DNA of 64,000 nt from Streptomyces typhae (GCF_009755605.1 NZ_WPNZ01000037.1:1-64000), one strand, 5' to 3'. Shown: positions 12,801 through 21,522, numbered from the stretch's first letter. The notes: generated by a model not told the origin, from the letters alone. Numbers and translations: made by a program.

Positions 12801-15800
12801 GGACGGCAGCGCGCGCACCCGGATACCCCTGGTCCGCGCCGAGACCCGCCCCGAGCGGCTGCCGCTGTCGCACGCCCAGCAGCGGCTGTGGTTCCTGCAC
12901 AAGTTCGAGGGCCCCTCGGCGACGTACAACATGCCGTTCATCCTGCGGCTCAGCGGTGACCTGGACGTGGCCGCCCTGGAGGCGTCGCTCAACGACGTCC
13001 TCACGCGGCACGAGTCGCTGCGCACCGCCTACCCCGAGGTCGACGGCAAGCCGTACCAGAACATCCTCGACCCCGAGGACGTCCGCATCCGTCTGACCGT
13101 GGAGCCGGTGGCGAGCGGCGACGGCCTGGAGGCGGCGATCCGGGCCACGGCCCGGCACACCTTCGACCTGGCCGACGAGATGCCGCTGAAGGCCTGGCTG
13201 TTCGGCACCGCACCGGACGAGTTCGTCCTCGCGATGGTCGTGCACCACATCGCGGCGGACGGCTGGTCGGCCGCGCCGCTCGCGCAGGACCTCGCCACCG
13301 CCTACACCGCGCGCGCCGGGGGCGCGGCCCCCGCGTGGGAGCCGCTGCCGGTGCAGTACGCGGACTACACCCTGTGGCAGCACGAGCTGCTCGGTGACGA
13401 CAACGACCCGGACAGCCTGTTCGGCAAGCAGTACGCGTACTGGGCCAAGCACCTGGCGGGCCTGCCCGAGCAGTGCACCATCCCCAGCGACCGGCCGCGG
13501 CCCGCGGTCCTCGACTACAGCGGCGACCTGCTGCAGTTCACGCTGCCCGCGTCGCTGCACGAGGGCGTCGCGGAGATGGCCCGCGCGTCGGGGGCCACAC
13601 CCTTCATGGTCCTCCAGGCGACGATGGCGGCGCTCCTGACCCGTATGGGCGCGGGCACCGACGTGGCGATCGGCAGCGGCATCGCGGGCCGTACCGACGA
13701 CAGCCTGCAGGACCTGATCGGCCTGTTCGTGAACACCCTGGTGATGCGCACGGACACCTCCGGCGACCCGACGTTCGCGGAACTCCTCGCCCAGGTGCGC
13801 AAGACCAGCCTGGCCGCGTACACCCACCAGGACATCCCGTTCGAGACGCTGGTGGAGAAGCTCAACCCCAAGCGGTCGGCTTCGGTGCACCCGCTGTTCC
13901 AGATCGCCCTCGTCCTCCAGAACAACGAGGAGGCCGAGTTCGAGCTGCCGGGCCTCCGGGTGCGCGGTGAGGGCGTGGGCACGGGCACGGCACGCTACGA
14001 CCTGATGCTGAGCCTCAGCGAGACGTTCACCGACCGCACCTCGCCCGCGGGCATCTCGGTGGTCGCGGAGTACTCCACGGAGCTGTTCGACGCCTCCACG
14101 ATCGAGACGCTGATCGCGCGCTGGGAGCAGCTCCTCACCACCGCGGTGACCTACCCCACCCAGCGCATCAGCACCGCCGACCTGCTCACCGCCGAGGAGC
14201 GGCGCGAACTGCTCCTCGCCGAGGCGCGGCAGTCGGAGCCCACCGTCGAGACCGCCACGTTCCCCGCGCTGTTCGCGGCGCGCGTGCGGCAGGCACCGGG
14301 CGCGCTCGCGGTGGAGTCGGTGGACCAGGCCTGGTCGTACGAGGAACTGAACGCGCGGGCGAACCGCGTCGCGTACTGGCTGATCGCCCGGGGCATCGGC
14401 CCGGAGCAGCCCGTGGGCGTGTCGATGCCGCGCTCGGCCGAGCAGGTCGCGGTGGCACTCGGCATCCTCAAGGCCGGTGCGGCCTATCTGCCCATCGCCC
14501 TCGACTACCCCGCCGACCGCATCGCCTACATGGTCGAGGACTCACGTCCCGAGGTGGTCTTCACGACCGTGTCCGCGGCCGGGGAACTGCCCGACGGCCT
14601 GCCCACGCGCCTCGTCCCCATCGACGACCCGGCGTTCGCGCAGGACCTCCAGGGCCTGCCGCACACCGACCCGCTCACCGACCTGCGCGCCGAGAACCCG
14701 GCGTACGTCATCTACACGTCGGGTTCGACGGGCCGCCCCAAGGGCGTGAGCGTCACCCACACCGGTCTGGCCGCGCTGAGCGCCACCCACACGGCGCACT
14801 TCGACCTGGACGGCACCTCGCGCGTGCTCCAGCAGGCCTCACCGAGCTTCGACGCCGCGTTCTGGGAGTTGGTGATGGCGCTCACCACGGGCGCCGCCAT
14901 CATCGTGCCCACGCAGCAGAAGGTCGCCGGTGAGGACCTCGCCGAGACCCTCGCCACCCGTAACGTCACCCATGTGACGGTGCCGCCGAGCGTCGTGGGC
15001 ACCATGCCCGCGGGCTCCGCGCGGCGCCTGACCGGCCTGCGGGTCCTCGCCGTCGCCGGTGAGGCCTGCCCGCCGGCCCTGGCCGCCGAGTGGGCGCCGG
15101 GCCGCAAGCTCATCAACGCCTACGGCCCCACCGAGACCACGGTGTGCGCCACCGCGAGCACCCCGCTGACGGCCGAGCGCGCCCCCATCGGCACGGCCAT
15201 CACCGACGCGCGCCTCTACGTCCTGGACGAGCGGCTCGCCCCGGTCCCGCCGGGATCGCCGGGTGAGCTGTACGTGGCGGGGCCGAGCCTGGCCCGCGGC
15301 TACGTCGGCCGTTCCGCGCAGACGTCCGGCACGTTCATGGCCGACCCCTACGGCCCGGCCGGTACCCGCATGTACCGCACCGGTGACGTGGTGCGCCGCG
15401 GCAACGACGGGCAGCTGGAGTACCTGGGCCGCAGCGACGACCAGGTCAAGGTGCGCGGTTTCCGCATCGAGCCCGGCGAGATCGAGAAGGCCCTCGCCGA
15501 GCACCACGGTGTCGCGCAGGCCGTCGTCCTGACCCGCAAGCTCCGGGGCAGCACCCAGCTCGTCGGCTACGTGGTGCCCACGGGCAACCGGGAGGCGGGC
15601 GCCGACGACGACTTCGACCTGACCACGGGCGTGTCCGTGGACGGGCTGCGGAAGTTCGCCACCGGCCGCCTGCCGGAGTTCATGGTGCCCTCGGTGTTCG
15701 TCCTGATCGACGAGCTACCGCTGACGCCGAACGGCAAGCTGGACAAGGCCGCGCTGCCCGAGCCGGAGGTGAGCGGCGGCGAGTACCGGGCGCCGCGCAC

Positions 15801-18800
15801 GCCCGAGGAGCAGATACTCGCCGCGGTCTTCGCCGAGGTCCTCGGTGTGGAGCAGGTCGGTGTCGACGACGACTTCTTCGCCGTCGGCGGTGACTCCATC
15901 CGCTCCATCCAGGTGGTCTCCCGCGCCAAGGCGCAGGGCATCGAGGTCACCCCGCGGCAGATCTTCGAGCACCGCACGGTCGCCGACCTCGCCGAGTCCG
16001 CCCGTACCAGCGGCGCGAACACGGTCGTCCTCGAAGAGCTGGAGGGCGGCGGCGTGGGCACCATGCCGCTCCTGCCCGTGGCCCGCTACATCACCGAACT
16101 GGGCGGCGGCTACGACCGGTTCACCATGTCGATGGTCCTCGAACTGCCCGTCGGCATCGAGGCGGGGGAGCTGACGGCGACGCTGTCGGCGGTCGTCGAC
16201 CACCACGACATGCTGCGCTCGCGCCTGATCACGGGCAGCGAGCCCGGCCTGATGGCCCCCGAGCCGAGCCTGGAGGTCGCCGAGCCGGGCACGGTGGACG
16301 TGGCCGCGCTGGTCCGCCGCATCTCCTGCGACGGCACCTGGGACCAGGACCGCTGGCGAGAGCAGGCCCTCGCCGAGCTCGACACGTCCGCGGGCGAGCT
16401 GGACCCGAAGGCCGGGCGGATGGCCCGGTTCGTGTGGTGCGACGCCGGCCCCGAGCAGGCCGGACGCCTCATGGTGGTCCTGCACCACCTGGTCGTGGAC
16501 GGTGTGTCCTGGCGGATCCTGCTGCCCGACCTCGCCGAGGCCTGGGAGCAGGTCCGCGCGGGCCGCACCCCGGCCCTGGCACCGGTGGCCACCTCCGCAC
16601 GGCAGTGGGCCCACGCCCTCACCGAGGAGGCGGCACGCCCCGAGCGGGTGGCGGAGCTCCCGCTCTGGCGCTCCGTGGTCGAGGGACCGGACCCGGTCAT
16701 CGGCTCGCGTCCCTTCGACCCGGCGTTCGACGTGCGCTCCACGGTGCGCACCGTGCGGGTGCAGCTGCCGGTGGCGGCCACCGAGACGCTCCTGACGACG
16801 CTGCCCGCCGCGTTCCACGGCGGAGTCAACGACGGCCTGCTCACCGGACTCGCCGTGGCGGTCGCCAAGTGGCGCAGGTCCCGCGGCGTCCCCGAGGACG
16901 AGGCGTCCTCGACGCTGCTGCGCCTGGAGGGCCACGGCCGTGAGGAGGCGGCGGCCCCCGGCGCCGACCTGTCCCGCACCGTGGGCTGGTTCACCAGCAT
17001 GTTCCCCGTCCGCCTGGACGTGGGCGGCTTCGACCTGGAGGAGGCTTTCACCGGCGGCAGGTCCGCGGGCGGCGTGGTCAAGGCGGTCAAGGAGCAGCTC
17101 CACGCGATCCCCGACAAGGGCATCGGCTACGGCATGCTGCGCTACCTCAACCCCGAGACCGCGAAGGTCCTCGCGGCCCACGACATCGGGCAGATCTCCT
17201 TCAACTACCTGGGCCGGTTCGGCGCGGACACCAAGCCGCAGCACACCGGCGACGCGGGCTGGACGATCGCCGCGGACGCGGAGGGGCTCTCCCCCGAGCT
17301 GGACGCGGACATGCCGGCGATCGCCCCGATCGAGATCAACTCCTATGTCCTGGACGGCGAGCAGGGCCCGCGGTTCAGCGCCGAGATCGGCTACCCGGCC
17401 GGTCTGCTCACCGAGGAGGAGGCCCAGGGCCTCGCGGACCTGTGGGGCACCGCCCTGGAGGGCCTGGCGCGGCACGCGGCCACGCCCGGCGCGGGCGGTC
17501 TGACACCGTCGGACGTCCCGCTGGTCCGGGTCGGCCAGCGCGACCTGGAGACATGGGAGGAGAACTACCCCGGCCTGAACGACGTGTGGCCGCTCACCCC
17601 GGCCCAGTCCGGCATCCTCTTCCACAGCGTCATGGCCGAGTCGTCCTTCGACGCCTACCAGATCCAGCTCGTCCTGCACCTGTCCGGCACCGTGGTCCCC
17701 GAGCGCATGCGCGTCGCGGGCCAGGCACTGCTCGGCCGCTACCCGAACATGGCGACCGCGTTCACGACCGACGCCACGGGCGAGCAGGTCCAGCTCGTCC
17801 TGGACCACGTGGAACTGCCCTGGCGGACCGTCGACCTGCGCGACCTCGACGAGGAGCGGCGCGGCGAGGAGCTGGAGAAGCTCCTGGCGGCCGACCACTC
17901 CGCGCACTTCGACCCGGCGGAACCGCCGATGCTGCGCATGACGCTCGTCCAGATGGACGCGGACCTCTCCGAGCTGGTCCTGACCGTCAACCACGCCCTG
18001 TACGACGGCTGGTCGCTCGCGCACCTGATGCGCGACCTGATCCTGCTGTACGAGGCCGAGGGCGACGCGTCAGGACTGCCGCGGGTGCGTTCCTACCGCG
18101 ACTTCCTGGCCTGGCTCGCCGAGCAGGACCACGACGAGGCGGTACGCGTCTGGGGCGAGGAGCTGGAGGGCGTCACCGAGCCGACCATGCTGGCCTCGGT
18201 CGCCGCCACCGAACAGGGCGGCGGCCTCGGCCAGCTGGAGCTCCCGCTGGCCGCGGAGACCTCGCGGGCGCTCACCCGCAGGGCCGGTGAGCTGGGCATC
18301 ACCCTCAACACCCTGATCCAGGGCGTGTGGGGTGTGCTGCTCGGCAATCTCACCGGGCGCGAGGACGTGGTGTTCGGCACCACCGTCGCGGGCCGGCCGC
18401 CGCAGCTGCCGGGCGCCGACGACATGGTGGGTCTGTTCATCAACAGCCTCCCGGTGCGCGTGCGCTACTCCGCGAAGGAGACCCTGGCGCAGGTCCTGAC
18501 CCGCCTCCAGGAGCACCAGACCGTGCTGATGGACCACCATCACCACAGCCTCAGCGAGATCCACGAGGCCGTCGGTCTTGGCACCCTGTACGACTCGATG
18601 GTGATCCTGGAGTCCTTCCCGGTCGACCGGGAAGGACTCACCGAGGCGCACACCTCGGCGGGCGTCACCGTCACCGGCATCCGCATGCTCAGCGGCACCC
18701 ACTACCCGCTGATGCTGGCGGGCACCGCCGACCCGAACCTGCGCCTGGGGCTCCAGTACCAGGACAACATGTTCACGGCCGCCGAGATCGAGCGGATCGG

Positions 18801-21474
18801 CGCCCGGCTCGGACGCGTGCTCCAGCAGCTCGCCGACGATCCGCACACGCCGCTCGCCGCCCTCGACGTCCTGGACGAGGACGAGCGCGACCTGGTCCTC
18901 AACCGGTTCAACGACACGGCGACCGAGGTGCACGGCGACACCGTGATCGGCCTGTTCGAGGAGCAGGCCGCGCGCACCCCGGAGGCCACCGCGGTGGTCT
19001 GCGAGGACGAGCGGCTGACGTACGCGGAGGTGAACGAGCGCGCCAACCGGCTCGCCCGCCACCTGCGCACGCGGGGCGTGGGCGCCGACACCCTGGCCGC
19101 CGTGGTCCTGCCGCGCACCCCGCAGCTGGTGGTGGCGATCCTGGCGGTCCTCAAGACCGGTGCCGCCTACGTGCCGATCGACCCGGGCTACCCCGGCACG
19201 CGCCTGGAGCACATCCTGGCCACCGCCGAACCCCGCCTGATCATCACGGACACCGCGGCCTCCGCGGTCCTGCCGCAGCGGACGGCCGCCGAGCGACTGC
19301 TGCTCGACGACCTCGACGCCACCGCTGTCTCCGGTGAGCGCGCGGACAACCTCGGCGCCGCCGAGCGCACCCGGTCGCTCCTGTCCGACGACCTGCTCTA
19401 CCAGGTGTACACCTCCGGTTCGACGGGCCTGCCCAAGGGCGTGAGCATCACCCACGCCAACCTGGTCAACGCCCTCGACGGCCTGGTCAGGCACGTCGGT
19501 GTGGAGCCGGGCTGGAAGATGCTGACCAGTACGTCGATCGGCTTCGACGTGGCGGCGTTCGAGCTGTTCTCGACGCTCACGACAGGGGGCAGCGTCGAGA
19601 TCGTCCGCGATGTGCTCGCGCTGGCGGAGCGGGATGCCTGGGACGTGGACGTGATCAGTTCGGTGCCGTCGGCCTTCGCGGAGCTGGTGGATCAGCTCGG
19701 TGACCGGGTCCGGCCCAAGTCGCTGGTGTTCGCCGGTGAGGCGCTCACTCCGGCCTTGGTGGAGCGGATCCGGGCGAACTGGCCCGAGGCACGCATCGTC
19801 AACGGTTACGGTCCGAGTGAGACGTTCTATGTGACGGCGCACGGTCTGGATGCCGGACGTGAGTACGTCTCGGGTGTGCCGATCGGTGGTCCGCTGGGGA
19901 ACCTGCGGGCGTACATCCTGGGTCCGGGTCTGACGCCGACGGCGCCGGGTGCGGTGGGTGAGCTGTACATGGCCGGGGCCGGTGTCGGTCGTGGCTATCA
20001 CAACCGCCCGGCACTGACCGCCGAGCGCTTCGTGGCCGATCCGTTCGGCGGGGCCGGGGCGCGCATGTACCGCACCGGTGACCTGGCGCGCTGGGACGAG
20101 CACGGCGAGCTGGAGTACGTCGGGCGGGCGGACTCGCAGGTGAAGATCCGCGGGTTCCGTATCGAGCCGGGTGAGGTCGAGGCGGCGGTGGCCGCGCACC
20201 CGAAGGTGGCGCAGGCCGCGGTGGTCGCGCGGACCAGCGCGGGCAGCAAGCAGCTGGTCGCGTACGCGGTGCCGGCGCCGGACGCGGTGGATGTGACCGT
20301 GGGTGAGCTGCGGGAGTTCGTGGCGGCGAAGTTGCCGGAGTTCATGGTGCCTGCGGCGTTCGTGGTCCTGGACCGGCTGCCGCTGTCGCCGAACGGGAAG
20401 CTGGACCAGCGGGCGCTCCCGGCGCCGGAGTTGACGGGTTCGGCGGTCTACCGGGCGCCGCGTTCGCCGCAGGAAGAGGTTCTGGCGGGTCTGTTCGCGG
20501 ACGTCCTGGGGGTGGAGAAGGTGGGGATCGACGACAACTTCTTCGACCTGGGTGGCCACTCCCTGAGGGCGACACGTCTGGTGAGCCGGATCCGCACGGT
20601 CCTGATGCTGGACGTGCCGATGCGGGTCGTCTTCCAGGCCCCGACCGTCGCCGGACTCGCCGAGCACCTCACCGCCGGAGGCGGGACCGGCGGCCACACC
20701 GACCCGTTCGGTGTGGTGCTGCCCCTGAAGTCGGGCGGCAGCGAGGACCCGGTCTGGTTCATCCACCCCGGCATCGGCCTGTCCTGGTCGTACCTGGGCA
20801 TGGCGGTCCAGCTCGGCGACCGGCCCGTGTACGCCATCCAGGCGCGCGGCTGGGACGGCACGTCGGTGCCCGCGACCTTCGAGGAGATGGTCCAGGACTA
20901 CGTGGAGCAGATCCTCGGCGTACAGCCCGAGGGCCCCTTCCGCTTCGTCGGCCACTCCATGGGCGGCACGCTCTCGCAGGCCATCGCCGCCGAACTGCAG
21001 GGGCGCGGCCACGAAGTACCGCTGGTCGCCATCCTGGACGCCGTCCCCGCGGCGGTGTTCGCCGAGAAGGACGTGGTCCTCGACCCGACCGAGGCACGCG
21101 AGTTCCTCAGCGGCTACCTGCCGGGCGGCGGGGACGAGACCGAGCGCCAGGCCCTGATCCACAACGGGTCCTCGCTGATGGTCGAGCACGTCCGCCTCGT
21201 CAGGGAGTACACCCAGCCCGTGTACCGGGGCGAGGTGGCCTTCTTCAACGCGACTGTCAACTCGGAACCGTCCGCGGAGATGTGGGATCCCTACGTGGTG
21301 GGCAGTGTGCGGTCGTACGACATCGAGGCCACCCACTTCGGCATGACAGGTCCGAAGCACACGGCCGAGATCTGCGACGTCATCAACCGTTACCTCAACG
21401 CCCAGGAGCCCCGCATGAGCACGAACCCGTCCGACGACACGCACGGTCCGCGCGAGGCCACGGCCACCGCGTAG
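3811..21474 (+). CDS. Terminal four-module NRPS: C-A-T-E / C-A-nMT-T / C-A-T-E / C-A-T-TE
   Basis: A complete synthetase of 5,887 residues that adds the last four residues and releases the peptide. Module 1: C with HHIASDG (130-136), A with FDVSVFE (655-661), T Ser1010, E with HHFAVDG (1207-1213). Module 2: C with HHVLFDG (1710-1716), A with FDVSVFE (2223-2229), an N-methyltransferase inserted at about 2487-2735 (ELGVGSG at 2547-2553), T Ser2961. Module 3: C with HHIAADG (3145-3151), A with FDAAFWE (3680-3686), T Ser4029, E with HHLVVDG (4225-4231). Module 4: C with NHALYDG (4727-4733, first His replaced), A with FDVAAFE (5245-5251), T Ser5584, then a thioesterase with GHSMGG (Ser5716) and probable His5842. 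C-domain types match the E domains before them. The codes I read are DVFSVAAYAK (modules 1 and 2), DAWTAAAVCK (module 3, Phe-like) and DVFSVAGYVK (module 4). No MbtH-like gene is present in the window. Confidence 0.97.
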   Translation: MIPLSFAQQRLWFIDKFEGPSATYNVPFLIRLTGDLDVEALVQAVRDVVTRHESLRTLIVENADGVPAQHVLPDEEVRLDIPLFEVGEDELDEAIKKAANYAITLSEEIPVRGTLFRVDEREHRLLLLIHHIASDGESIEPLSRDLATAYTARVGGGAPDWEELPVQYVDYTMWQRELLGDEDDPDSVLSAQLDYWRGELTGVPQPMRLSTDRPRPPAASRDGDGFGITLDDALLTKVEALARRAEVTTPMVFQAALAVLLQQLGAGEDIAIGSTIAGRTDDDLAELVGFFVNTWVLRADLAGTPSFEQLLAQVQHKALTAYDNQDAPFERLVEILNPERSTAYHPLFQVMFTWETRGWIEFDLPGVKAHFGPLATPTAKFDLEFNFFNDPDEPGLLIFLEYATDLFDRSTIEAVMARFVRLVEQLAAHPDRPVALTDVLEAHERELVLRGFNDTVAETPELTVPGLLERQVAAVPDATAVLFGDLELTYAELDARAERLARELVARGAGPETIVGLALPRSADLVVGMLGILKAGAAYLPIDPKYPSTRLDYILSDARPQLVLTSADTAGVLPASDVPHLYVEDVDFDAPGPDVQRAVVRPGNAAYVMYTSGSTGLPKGVTITHRDVVNGVLRLADSVGIGAGTRVLAGTSVNFDVSVFETITCLSVGGILEVVRDVLVIGERGGWSGGVISTVPSVFAELLDQVGGKIEAEAVVFAGEALPASLVERVRAVIPGVRVVNAYGQTESFYATTFTADESWTGTASAPIGSPLGNMRTYVLGPGLKPVAPGVVGELYVAGNVARGYFGRTALTAERFVPDPYGPAGARMYRTGDLARWTPAGCLEYVGRDDAQVKVRGFRIEPGEVEAALTAHPGVAQAVVVTHQGRGSTQLVGYVVPQGAGEAGLGTVESLGDLEVDLTATVSSRELRKFVSGRLPEFMVPSLFVMLDRLPLAPNGKLDRKALPEPEYTGTTYRAPRTPVEEVLAGVYAEVLGLDRVGIDDDFFAVGGDSIRSIQVVSRARAQGVEVTPRQIFEHRTVVDLAETAVSSGQARVVLEELEGGGAGFMPLLPVGHYLMDIGTGLNRFTMSMTVDLPVGIDEAGLVATLSAVVDHHDMLRSRLVTGPETGIEVTAPGTVDVASLIHRVSWTGSNGSNGSTDNWDTGWRERATAELDAATDRLDAEAGVMAQFVWFDAGTAHAGRLVIALHHFAVDGVSWRILLPDLTEAWKQIRDGRTPELEPVGTSARRWSHALVEQAKSADRTAELALWRSIVAGPDPVLGSRPFNPAVDTIDTVEYVHMDLPETATEALLTSLPAAYRGGVNDGLLAALALAVAKWRKQRGVADSEASSLLLRLEGHGREEAAAPGADLSRTVGWFTSMFPVRLGVAGIDIDDALDGGSAAGAAVKAVKEQLLAVPDKGIGYGLLRYLNPQTSEILKRYATGQVSFNYLGRYAGSANMPENLRGLGFNQTEGTTELLADPDGSMPALAALNVSAYVTDSEQGPRLATRLDFPSGLFTRAEVEELAALWRTALQGLAQHATQPDAGGLTPSDVPLVRVTQNQLDSWERTYEGLADVWPLTSMQNGLLFHAELAGATFDAYQMQFVFHLAGAVEPPRMRAAGQALIDRYPNLRAAFVTDDAGDRVQIVQSAVELPWHEHDLSALADGAREEQLARLLDTEHDTHFDLADAPLVRLTLIKLADDKWDLVFTAHHVLFDGWSVPLLIQDLLRLYGSAGDASGLGRARTYRDFLTWLSRQDRQAAVDAWARELDGVDEPTLLVPAGAEDTGAEPAGVGQVDVPLTSEQSRALSRRAGDLGLTLNTLVQGAWALLVGGLTGRQDVVFGATVSGRPPQVAGVDEMVGMFINTLPVRVRCAADKSLAEVLGDLQESQSALLDHHHHGLLDLHQATGLRTLFDTMVVFESYPIDSAALSEAYSAAGISVTGISPLSSTHYPLVVMAFAEPHLKVSLQHQHHLLDRERAQEIATRFGHVLAQLATDTGIRAGALDLLAPEERHQLVAGVNDTATPTPELTVPGLFEQQAAATPDKTAVTFGEVSYTYAELDARANRLARELADRGVGPETVVGLALPRSADLVTGLLGILKAGGAYLPIDPKYPSTRLDHILASAAPQLVLTDADTVGILPDTGVPTLFLGDVDLEGADGSALPRVDLRPEHAAYVMYTSGSTGTPKGVVISHANVVNGVTRLADRVGVHAGTRMFAGTSINFDVSVFETVTTLAHGGTVEVVRDALVLAERESVSASVISTVPSVFAELGDRMAAISGLETVVFAGEALPATLVHRIRTALPGVRIVNAYGQTESFYATTFAVQAGQEWQATDNTDNTPIGVPLGNMRTYILGPGLAPVPPGVVGELYVGGNIARGYLGNAALTAERFVADPHGPAGSRMYRTGDLARWNADGQIEYAGRDDDQVKIRGVRVEPAEVERALATHPGVAQSVVVAQSGAGSGDKQLVAYVVPDLDGLEDTEQAEQQVDEWEKIYDQVYSGESVEWGENFFGWNSSYDGLPIELDEMRHWRDAAVEQIIRWKPRQVLELGVGSGLLMAHALPHVEHYWASDLSSAVIDRLTREAEQAGFADKVTLRHAQAEDVTGLPKGHFDVIVLNSVIQYFPHAEYLDQVLAQAFELLSDGGRIVVGDVRNAATLPLFSTGVQYTQHPGSTPSEAGAAIARAVLTEPELVLDPEWFTQWAERHGAAGADIRLKLGGAHNELTRHRYEVVLHKRADGQSDLSAVPQLAWGREAATLADLEQPCAAQNGPVRVTGIPNARLTGELDLAVGAGVLEAPAASGPALDPQDVHDWAAARGWSVLMTWSAAAAESFDALVFTDGPLDARQFTGTYLPSGRGDRLLANAPAAAARIGGLVGSLRGYLQERLPAHLVPAAVVAIASLPLAANGKLDRRALPAPDFAGQATGRAPRTAQEELLCELFAEVLDLERVGIDDDFFTLGGHSLLATKLISRIRSALGAEVELRTLFSHPTVAGIVPHLDGSARTRIPLVRAETRPERLPLSHAQQRLWFLHKFEGPSATYNMPFILRLSGDLDVAALEASLNDVLTRHESLRTAYPEVDGKPYQNILDPEDVRIRLTVEPVASGDGLEAAIRATARHTFDLADEMPLKAWLFGTAPDEFVLAMVVHHIAADGWSAAPLAQDLATAYTARAGGAAPAWEPLPVQYADYTLWQHELLGDDNDPDSLFGKQYAYWAKHLAGLPEQCTIPSDRPRPAVLDYSGDLLQFTLPASLHEGVAEMARASGATPFMVLQATMAALLTRMGAGTDVAIGSGIAGRTDDSLQDLIGLFVNTLVMRTDTSGDPTFAELLAQVRKTSLAAYTHQDIPFETLVEKLNPKRSASVHPLFQIALVLQNNEEAEFELPGLRVRGEGVGTGTARYDLMLSLSETFTDRTSPAGISVVAEYSTELFDASTIETLIARWEQLLTTAVTYPTQRISTADLLTAEERRELLLAEARQSEPTVETATFPALFAARVRQAPGALAVESVDQAWSYEELNARANRVAYWLIARGIGPEQPVGVSMPRSAEQVAVALGILKAGAAYLPIALDYPADRIAYMVEDSRPEVVFTTVSAAGELPDGLPTRLVPIDDPAFAQDLQGLPHTDPLTDLRAENPAYVIYTSGSTGRPKGVSVTHTGLAALSATHTAHFDLDGTSRVLQQASPSFDAAFWELVMALTTGAAIIVPTQQKVAGEDLAETLATRNVTHVTVPPSVVGTMPAGSARRLTGLRVLAVAGEACPPALAAEWAPGRKLINAYGPTETTVCATASTPLTAERAPIGTAITDARLYVLDERLAPVPPGSPGELYVAGPSLARGYVGRSAQTSGTFMADPYGPAGTRMYRTGDVVRRGNDGQLEYLGRSDDQVKVRGFRIEPGEIEKALAEHHGVAQAVVLTRKLRGSTQLVGYVVPTGNREAGADDDFDLTTGVSVDGLRKFATGRLPEFMVPSVFVLIDELPLTPNGKLDKAALPEPEVSGGEYRAPRTPEEQILAAVFAEVLGVEQVGVDDDFFAVGGDSIRSIQVVSRAKAQGIEVTPRQIFEHRTVADLAESARTSGANTVVLEELEGGGVGTMPLLPVARYITELGGGYDRFTMSMVLELPVGIEAGELTATLSAVVDHHDMLRSRLITGSEPGLMAPEPSLEVAEPGTVDVAALVRRISCDGTWDQDRWREQALAELDTSAGELDPKAGRMARFVWCDAGPEQAGRLMVVLHHLVVDGVSWRILLPDLAEAWEQVRAGRTPALAPVATSARQWAHALTEEAARPERVAELPLWRSVVEGPDPVIGSRPFDPAFDVRSTVRTVRVQLPVAATETLLTTLPAAFHGGVNDGLLTGLAVAVAKWRRSRGVPEDEASSTLLRLEGHGREEAAAPGADLSRTVGWFTSMFPVRLDVGGFDLEEAFTGGRSAGGVVKAVKEQLHAIPDKGIGYGMLRYLNPETAKVLAAHDIGQISFNYLGRFGADTKPQHTGDAGWTIAADAEGLSPELDADMPAIAPIEINSYVLDGEQGPRFSAEIGYPAGLLTEEEAQGLADLWGTALEGLARHAATPGAGGLTPSDVPLVRVGQRDLETWEENYPGLNDVWPLTPAQSGILFHSVMAESSFDAYQIQLVLHLSGTVVPERMRVAGQALLGRYPNMATAFTTDATGEQVQLVLDHVELPWRTVDLRDLDEERRGEELEKLLAADHSAHFDPAEPPMLRMTLVQMDADLSELVLTVNHALYDGWSLAHLMRDLILLYEAEGDASGLPRVRSYRDFLAWLAEQDHDEAVRVWGEELEGVTEPTMLASVAATEQGGGLGQLELPLAAETSRALTRRAGELGITLNTLIQGVWGVLLGNLTGREDVVFGTTVAGRPPQLPGADDMVGLFINSLPVRVRYSAKETLAQVLTRLQEHQTVLMDHHHHSLSEIHEAVGLGTLYDSMVILESFPVDREGLTEAHTSAGVTVTGIRMLSGTHYPLMLAGTADPNLRLGLQYQDNMFTAAEIERIGARLGRVLQQLADDPHTPLAALDVLDEDERDLVLNRFNDTATEVHGDTVIGLFEEQAARTPEATAVVCEDERLTYAEVNERANRLARHLRTRGVGADTLAAVVLPRTPQLVVAILAVLKTGAAYVPIDPGYPGTRLEHILATAEPRLIITDTAASAVLPQRTAAERLLLDDLDATAVSGERADNLGAAERTRSLLSDDLLYQVYTSGSTGLPKGVSITHANLVNALDGLVRHVGVEPGWKMLTSTSIGFDVAAFELFSTLTTGGSVEIVRDVLALAERDAWDVDVISSVPSAFAELVDQLGDRVRPKSLVFAGEALTPALVERIRANWPEARIVNGYGPSETFYVTAHGLDAGREYVSGVPIGGPLGNLRAYILGPGLTPTAPGAVGELYMAGAGVGRGYHNRPALTAERFVADPFGGAGARMYRTGDLARWDEHGELEYVGRADSQVKIRGFRIEPGEVEAAVAAHPKVAQAAVVARTSAGSKQLVAYAVPAPDAVDVTVGELREFVAAKLPEFMVPAAFVVLDRLPLSPNGKLDQRALPAPELTGSAVYRAPRSPQEEVLAGLFADVLGVEKVGIDDNFFDLGGHSLRATRLVSRIRTVLMLDVPMRVVFQAPTVAGLAEHLTAGGGTGGHTDPFGVVLPLKSGGSEDPVWFIHPGIGLSWSYLGMAVQLGDRPVYAIQARGWDGTSVPATFEEMVQDYVEQILGVQPEGPFRFVGHSMGGTLSQAIAAELQGRGHEVPLVAILDAVPAAVFAEKDVVLDPTEAREFLSGYLPGGGDETERQALIHNGSSLMVEHVRLVREYTQPVYRGEVAFFNATVNSEPSAEMWDPYVVGSVRSYDIEATHFGMTGPKHTAEICDVINRYLNAQEPRMSTNPSDDTHGPREATATA

Positions 21475-21488
21475 CACCGCCCCGACAG

Positions 21489-21522
21489 GGGAGGGGGCAC
21501 GCCCCGGGGCGTGCCCCCTCCC
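21489..21522 (+). terminator. Perfect 34-bp palindrome after the NRPS gene
   Basis: Two 17-base arms (21489-21505 and 21506-21522) are exact reverse complements, starting 14 bases after the NRPS stop. The effective loop is a few bases at the centre. There is no T-run, which is usual in high-GC actinomycetes. It probably ends or attenuates NRPS transcription before the FAD oxidoreductase gene. Confidence 0.75.
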
